From: an uncultured Geobacteraceae bacterium
GTDB taxonomy: Bacteria > Desulfobacterota > Desulfuromonadia > Desulfuromonadales > Geopsychrobacteraceae
Length of the DNA stretch: 18,213 bases
NCBI GenBank assembly: GCA_937958075.1
Contig: CALFFB010000092.1
Span: 1-18,213 of the forward strand
Direction: 5' to 3'
The translations under genes and the position numbers were made by a program. Below, piece after piece: positions 14,638 through 18,213 of the stretch. The notes under the pieces are model-generated. The model was not told where the DNA came from. It saw only the letters and a list, made by a program, of their open reading frames with translations, and ran no database searches. Position 1 is the stretch's first letter. Every line of letters starts with the position of its first letter.

Positions 14638-17600
14638 ATGGAACACTCCCGTTTTGTGCACCTGCATCTGCACAGTCAGTACAGCCTGCTTGATGGTGCC
14701 ATCAAAATCGATGAACTGGTGCAGCGTGTCAAGGAATTCAAGATGCCCGCCGTGGCTGTCACCGACCACGGCAATCTGTTCGGCGCTATTGAATTCTACA
14801 GCAAAGCCATAGCCGCCGGCGTCAAGCCGATTGTCGGCTGTGAGGTCTATGTCGCGCCCGGATCCCGGTTTACCAAAAGCAACGCCCGCGGATCCTCGGA
14901 GGCGTCCTACCATCTGCTGCTGTTGTGCATGAACCTGACCGGCTACAAAAATCTCTGTCATCTGATTTCCGTCGCCTATCGCGAGGGGTTTTACTACAAG
15001 CCGCGCATCGACTGGGACCTTCTTGCCCGGCACAATCAGGGCCTCATTGCCCTGTCCGCCTGTCTCGGCGGGGAGTTGCCGACCCTCATCAATCTGGGCC
15101 AGCAACAGGAGGCGCTGCAGCGGGCCACGGAGATGGCGCAGATCTTTGACAACGAGCGCTTTTATCTTGAGCTGCAGCAGAACTATCTGCCGGAACAGGC
15201 CAGGGCCAATGCCGGGCTGCTGGAGATTGCCCGCGAACTGACCCTGCCGGTGGTGGCCACCAACGACTGTCATTATCTCCGTCGCGAAGACGCTTTCGCC
15301 CATGAAGTGCTGCTCTGCATCCAGACCGGAAAAACCATGGATGACCCGCAGCGGATGCGGTTTCCCAACGATGAGTTTTACGTCAAGTCCAGCGAGGAGA
15401 TGATCGGGCTCTTCCCCGAGCAGCCGGAGGCTGTGGCCAACACCATCCGCATTGCCGAACGCTGCAACCTGGATCTGGACTTCGGGACCTACCATTTTCC
15501 CCAATATGAGAAACCGGCGGACAAGAGCCTCGACGAGGTTCTCGAAGAGCAGAGCCGTGCCGGGCTGCAGGAGCGCTTTGCGGAAATCCGCAAATTGCGC
15601 CCTTTAAGCGATGACGACATCAGGGTCTACGAAGAGCGCCTTGCCGAAGAGCTGGACTGCATCAAACAGATGGGTTTCCCCGGTTATTTTCTCATCGTTG
15701 CCGATTTTATCAACTGGGGCAAGAACAACGATATCCCCGTCGGCCCCGGTCGCGGTTCGGCAGCGGGGAGCCTGGTCGCCTTTGCCATCCGCATTACCGA
15801 TATTGATCCGATACCCTATAACCTGCTGTTTGAACGCTTCCTGAACCCGGAGCGGATCTCCATGCCTGATATCGATGTCGATTTCTGTATCTACGGGCGG
15901 GAGCAGGTCATCGAGTACGTCCGGGAGAAATACGGCGCCGAGAATGTCGCCCAGATCATCACCTTCGGCACCATGCTCGCCAAGGGGGTTCTGCGCGATG
16001 TCGGCCGGGCCCTGAACATCCCCTATGGCGAGGTGGACAAGATCGCTAAAATGGTTCCCGGCGTTCTGGGTATCACCCTGAAGCAGGCCATCGCCCAGGA
16101 GCCGCAACTGAAAAGCCTGATGGAGAAAGACGCCAAGGTCGGGGAGCTGGTCAAGATCGCCCTGGCCCTGGAAGGTCTGACCCGGCACGCGTCCACCCAT
16201 GCCGCGGGGGTTGTGGTCACGCCCAGACCCCTGCCGGAATATCTGCCCCTGTACATCGACCCGAAATCGGGCGGCCAGGTGACCCAGTATGCCATGAGCT
16301 ACGTCGAGAAGATCGGGCTGGTCAAGTTTGATTTTCTCGGGCTGAAAACCCTGACCGTCATTGAAAACGCCCTGCGTCTGGTGCGCGCTGGAAAACAGCC
16401 CGATTTCGACCTCGGACTGATCCCCAATGACGACAGGCAGACCTATGAGCTGCTGTCCCGTGGTGAGACCACCGGCGTCTTCCAGCTTGAGTCGAGCGGC
16501 ATGAAGGAGTATCTGGTCAAGCTCAAGCCCAGCTGTTTTGAAGACCTTATCGCCATGGTCGCCCTCTATCGCCCGGGCCCCCTTGGGTCGGGCATGGTCG
16601 ACTCCTTTATCAAGCGCAAGCATGGACTGGAGAAATTCCAGTATGATTTTCCCCAGCTCGAACCGATCCTGAAAGATACTTACGGAGTCATCGTCTATCA
16701 GGAGCAGGTGATGCTCATCGCCCAGGTGCTGGCCAACTACAGCCTCGGCGCCGCCGATCTGCTGCGTCGTGCCATGGGCAAGAAAAAACCGGAGGAGATG
16801 GCCAAGCAGAAGCAGAAATTTCTTGCCGGGGCCCACGACAACAAGCTCAACCCGAAAAAGGCCGAAGCGGTTTTTGACCTCATGGAGAAGTTTGCCGCCT
16901 ACGGTTTCAACAAATCCCACTCCGCCGCCTACGCGCTGATTGCCTACCAGACCGCCTATTTAAAAGCGCACTATCCCGTGGAGTTCATGGCGGCCCTGCT
17001 CACCGAGGACATGGACAACACCGACAAGGTGATCAAGAATATCGCCGAGGTCCGGTCCATGGGGATTTCCGTTCTGCCCCCCGATATCAATGCCTCGGAG
17101 CGCACCTTTACTGTTGACGAGGAGCAGATCCGTTTCGGTCTGGGAGCGGTCAAGGGGGTCGGCACCTCCGCTTTGGAGGCCATTATCCAGGTGCGCCGGG
17201 AAAAACCCTTCACCTCCCTGCAGGATTTTTGTGAGCGCGTCGACCTGCGCAAAGTCAACAAAAAGGTGGTTGAGGCGCTGATCAAGTGCGGAGCATTCGA
17301 TTCCCTCGACGGCAAGCGTTCGCAGTTTCTCGCCGCCTATGAAGAGTGCATGGATGTCGGCCAGCGGTTGCAGCGGGAGCAGCAGTCGGGGCAGGAATCC
17401 CTGTTCGGCAGCAGCGAGATCATCTCCTTCGGCGGCAATGGTTACGGCCACCTGCCGCAGATCGAAGAGTGGGATGAAAAGACCCTGCTGGCCTACGAAA
17501 AGGAAGCCCTCGGGTTTTATGTCTCCGGGCATCCGCTGGAGCGCTACCGTGACGCCATCAATCACTTCGCCACCTGTGAAATCAGCGCCCTGGGCGAACG

Positions 17601-18108
17601 GCGTGACAAGGAGCAGGTGCGGATCTGCGGTATTGTTTCCGGCATCAAGGAACTGGTGACGAAAAAGGGGGACCGCATGGCTTTTGTCACTCTGGAAGAT
17701 CTGAGCGGATCGGCAGAAACGGTTGTTTTCCCAGAGGTTTATCTGGCATCCGTCGATCTGCTCAAGGGGGAGGATCCCCTGCTCATCGTCGGTGAACTGG
17801 ATGTCGGCGAGGAGGCCTGCAAGCTGCTGGCGACAGAGATTGTCCTGCTGAAGGAGGTGCGCAAGGCGATGGCGAAACGGGCGCGCATCCGCCTGACCAC
17901 CCCCGGTTTGCGCGAAGATCAGCTGCGCCAGCTCAAATCCATCATTCAGCGTTATCGCGGGGATTGCCAGGTTTTGCTGCATCTGGTGATTCCCAATCGC
18001 AGTGAAACCGTCATCCGACTGCCGGACACCCTGAAAATGGCGGCATCCGAGGAGGCCATGGCCGAGGCCGAGGCGGTATTCGAATTCAAGGTGATGAATT
18101 TTGAATAA
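14638..18108 (+). CDS. dnaE: DNA polymerase III alpha subunit
   Basis: This is the replicative polymerase catalytic subunit; its 1156 residues are close to the 1160 of E. coli DnaE. The N-terminal PHP domain (about 1-280) keeps candidates for all nine metal ligands of PHP-active DnaE proteins: His10, His12, Asp19, His44, Glu69, His92, Cys142, Asp210 and His212. The palm has catalytic Asp411/Asp413 in PDIDVDF and Asp565 in KFDFLGLKTL. GPGRGSAAGSLVAF is at 369-382 and the fingers region RRAMGKKKPEEM at 710-721. The tandem helix-hairpin-helix region is around 835-890. QESLF (919-923) fits the internal beta-clamp-binding motif. An OB-fold begins near VRICGIVSGIKE (994-1005). The ATG follows AAAGGA at 12 bases, a long spacing, but no better start exists since FVHLHLHS follows immediately. 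Confidence 0.97.
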   Translation: MEHSRFVHLHLHSQYSLLDGAIKIDELVQRVKEFKMPAVAVTDHGNLFGAIEFYSKAIAAGVKPIVGCEVYVAPGSRFTKSNARGSSEASYHLLLLCMNLTGYKNLCHLISVAYREGFYYKPRIDWDLLARHNQGLIALSACLGGELPTLINLGQQQEALQRATEMAQIFDNERFYLELQQNYLPEQARANAGLLEIARELTLPVVATNDCHYLRREDAFAHEVLLCIQTGKTMDDPQRMRFPNDEFYVKSSEEMIGLFPEQPEAVANTIRIAERCNLDLDFGTYHFPQYEKPADKSLDEVLEEQSRAGLQERFAEIRKLRPLSDDDIRVYEERLAEELDCIKQMGFPGYFLIVADFINWGKNNDIPVGPGRGSAAGSLVAFAIRITDIDPIPYNLLFERFLNPERISMPDIDVDFCIYGREQVIEYVREKYGAENVAQIITFGTMLAKGVLRDVGRALNIPYGEVDKIAKMVPGVLGITLKQAIAQEPQLKSLMEKDAKVGELVKIALALEGLTRHASTHAAGVVVTPRPLPEYLPLYIDPKSGGQVTQYAMSYVEKIGLVKFDFLGLKTLTVIENALRLVRAGKQPDFDLGLIPNDDRQTYELLSRGETTGVFQLESSGMKEYLVKLKPSCFEDLIAMVALYRPGPLGSGMVDSFIKRKHGLEKFQYDFPQLEPILKDTYGVIVYQEQVMLIAQVLANYSLGAADLLRRAMGKKKPEEMAKQKQKFLAGAHDNKLNPKKAEAVFDLMEKFAAYGFNKSHSAAYALIAYQTAYLKAHYPVEFMAALLTEDMDNTDKVIKNIAEVRSMGISVLPPDINASERTFTVDEEQIRFGLGAVKGVGTSALEAIIQVRREKPFTSLQDFCERVDLRKVNKKVVEALIKCGAFDSLDGKRSQFLAAYEECMDVGQRLQREQQSGQESLFGSSEIISFGGNGYGHLPQIEEWDEKTLLAYEKEALGFYVSGHPLERYRDAINHFATCEISALGERRDKEQVRICGIVSGIKELVTKKGDRMAFVTLEDLSGSAETVVFPEVYLASVDLLKGEDPLLIVGELDVGEEACKLLATEIVLLKEVRKAMAKRARIRLTTPGLREDQLRQLKSIIQRYRGDCQVLLHLVIPNRSETVIRLPDTLKMAASEEAMAEAEAVFEFKVMNFE

Positions 18109-18213
18109 GGGCCGCAGAGTCCGTCACCAGGATGGGTAGTTCTTGACCTGATGGCTGTGCCGTTTTACTGTTCACCCGCAGCAGATAGAAAATATTGACC
18201 GGAGTTCCCCTGC
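18109..18213 (+). promoter_or_regulatory. Intergenic end of window with possible promoter for the next gene
   Basis: After the dnaE stop there is no T-rich terminator hairpin. TTGACC (18143-18148) and TACTGT (18166-18171) are 17 bases apart, a perfect-length spacer but a weak -10. GGAG near the end (about 18202) could be a ribosome-binding site for a gene starting at or just beyond the window edge. In related genomes accA often follows dnaE; that is expectation, not seen here. Confidence 0.35.

Noticed and set aside
15604..16920. 438-residue minus-strand open frame inside dnaE
   Set aside because: Shadow of dnaE codons; lies across the catalytic region and has no independent signals.

Overview
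The window is an ordinary chromosomal stretch of a GC-rich Gram-negative bacterium. It carries twelve complete protein genes, one of them very small, and one complete frameshift-decoded gene. The best guess is the Desulfuromonas/Geobacter group (Desulfuromonadota). Reasons are the small SAP/Rho-N-like Cys4 protein, the chemoreceptor with a C-terminal cytoplasmic sensor, the secreted putative-Ig/thrombospondin-3-type protein, and a DnaE with a complete PHP metal site. Several genes (guaC, yajD, class II ilvC, yceF-type maf) instead look like their gammaproteobacterial forms, so the taxonomic call is moderate only. No rRNA, tRNA, CRISPR array, insertion sequence or phage gene was seen.

Layout: (1) 1-4667, plus strand: a promoter, prfB with a complete programmed +1 frameshift, then guaB and guaA one base apart, then a 59-residue SAP-like protein behind a leader hairpin, closed by a bidirectional terminator. 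(2) 4700-9571, minus strand: in transcription order a DEDDh exonuclease, ilvC, a YajD-type HNH protein and a chemoreceptor. (3) 9616-13419, plus strand: maf (yceF type), a large exported multidomain protein and a lipoprotein, all joined by overlapping ends. (4) 13410-14447, minus strand: guaC, whose 3' end overlaps the lipoprotein gene tail to tail. (5) 14501-18108, plus strand: a strong dnaE promoter, a long dyad in the guaC-dnaE divergent region, and full-length dnaE. (6) 18109-18213: intergenic, with a possible promoter for a gene outside the window.

Functionally, guaB and guaA convert IMP to GMP via XMP, while guaC runs GMP back to IMP, so both directions of the guanine branch point lie within about 13 kb. 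DnaE, the exonuclease and Maf concern DNA synthesis and nucleotide hygiene. IlvC is the only amino-acid pathway gene. The least explained part is the maf-coupled pair of exported proteins at 10287-13419, which is the best candidate here for something undescribed. The other points worth attention are several unannotated stem-loops between genes and the guaC-dnaE dyad.
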